In this document: positions 19,705 through 20,111 of the stretch, piece after piece
Layout: each line of letters starts with the position of its first letter
Position numbering within the stretch: the first letter of the stretch is position 1
Assembly: GCA_964626625.1 (NCBI GenBank)
Contig: CAZVFV010000011.1
Coordinates: forward strand, 1-20,111
Length of the DNA: 20,111 bases
Direction: 5' to 3'
DNA from: CAYZPE01 sp964626625
GTDB taxonomy: Bacteria; Patescibacteriota; Minisyncoccia; Phycocordibacterales; CAYZPE01
Notes under the pieces: model-generated
What the model was told of the DNA's origin: nothing
The model's database searches: none
The model's input: the letters and a program-made list of their open reading frames with translations, nothing else
Program-made: the position numbers and the translations under genes

Positions 19705-20106
19705 ATGAAAAAAACAATTTTTACACACGCACTAGCATTTCTAGCAGTTTTTGTGCCAGTTATTGCTTTTGCTCAATTGTTTGATCCGAGTAAAGGTCTT
19801 GTTGGAGGAGTTTGTGAAGATGGACAGTGTACATTTGAAAATATTACTGATTTGGTAAGACGAATTATGAATTTTATTTTCTACATGTCAGTACCAGTTG
19901 CAGCACTTTTGTTTGCATACGCTGGATTTTTATTCGCAACAGCTGGACCGAATGCAAGTCAGGCTCAAAAAGCAAAAACTATCTTTACAAACGTAGCAGT
20001 TGGGTTTGGAATCATTCTCGCTGCATGGCTTATCGTATATACTGTAGCAGGCAGTATAATTGAAGATGGATTTTTTGATCCAGAATTTACACCATTAGGA
20101 AATTAA
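19705..20106 (+). CDS. VirB2/TrbC-like type IV secretion pilin
   Basis: 133 residues. A signal peptide (MKKTIFTHALAFLAVFVPVIAFAQ) is followed by a short loop with one cysteine pair (CEDGQC), then a hydrophobic helix (about 53-76, FIFYMSVPVAALLFAYAGFLFATA), a polar turn (GPNASQAQKAK) and a second hydrophobic helix (IFTNVAVGFGIILAAWLIVYTVAG). The two-helix hairpin with a small polar turn is the VirB2/TrbC pilin pattern; in candidate-phylum bacteria such genes often appear in series with pilus or secretion genes. It starts 17 nt after the solute-binding-like gene and is probably co-transcribed with it. Just after its stop an ATG at 20108 may begin a further gene that is cut by the window edge. 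Confidence 0.85.
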   Translation: MKKTIFTHALAFLAVFVPVIAFAQLFDPSKGLVGGVCEDGQCTFENITDLVRRIMNFIFYMSVPVAALLFAYAGFLFATAGPNASQAQKAKTIFTNVAVGFGIILAAWLIVYTVAGSIIEDGFFDPEFTPLGN

Positions 20107-20111
20107 TATGA

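Noticed and set aside
1..20111. Recoded UGA (as in Gracilibacteria or Absconditabacteria)
   Set aside because: TGA ends the GIY-YIG gene, and conserved genes such as ftsZ, gyrA and lepB contain no in-frame TGA.

Overview
The window looks like a piece of a Candidate Phyla Radiation genome, most likely Parcubacteria-like (inference, not proven by a marker tree). The reasons are AT-rich DNA, short intergenic gaps, few Shine-Dalgarno sequences, a TasA/SipW surface-fibre locus of the type common in these bacteria, a VirB2/TrbC-like pilin, a degenerate metallo-beta-lactamase-fold protein, a divergent HisRS-like protein and a small GIY-YIG nuclease. Stop codon use is standard: UGA acts as a stop, with no sign of recoding.

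Left part (1-3933, minus strand): a secreted-fibre locus. In transcription order it holds a TasA/camelysin-like protein, a second and larger TasA-like protein with an inserted beta-sandwich-like region, a SipW-type signal peptidase, and a protein with a TasA-like N-terminus followed by a lamin-tail domain that runs off the left edge. A long hairpin sits just before the signal peptidase gene. Upstream lies a gene-free stretch (3934-4518) with two tandem copies of a structured element of about 92 nt, a phased row of DnaA-box-like 9-mers, a terminator and two further hairpins.

Middle (4519-11342, mostly minus): thioredoxin reductase, ftsZ and ftsA with a small plus-strand gene of unknown function wedged between them, a small membrane zinc-ribbon protein, then a compact group transcribed as lepB, HisRS-like, rpsU, ybeY. 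RpsU and YbeY both concern the 16S rRNA/30S subunit. From 11557 gene direction changes: pth (+), an S1-domain protein (-), a metallo-beta-lactamase-fold protein (+), a small membrane protein (+) and gyrA (+).

Right part (17155-20111, plus): a gene-poor stretch with a nested inverted repeat, three degenerate direct repeats and a perfect 38-nt palindrome, then a SAM-dependent methyltransferase, a GIY-YIG nuclease gene whose two ends form a 12-bp inverted repeat, a membrane-anchored solute-binding-like protein and a pilin of the type IV secretion type at the right edge.

The main second-look items are the tandem structured element upstream of the tasA genes, the phased DnaA-box-like array next to it, the HisRS-like protein without recognisable catalytic motifs, the changed nucleotide-binding G-box in FtsZ, the hairpin before sipW and the GIY-YIG gene bounded by inverted repeats.
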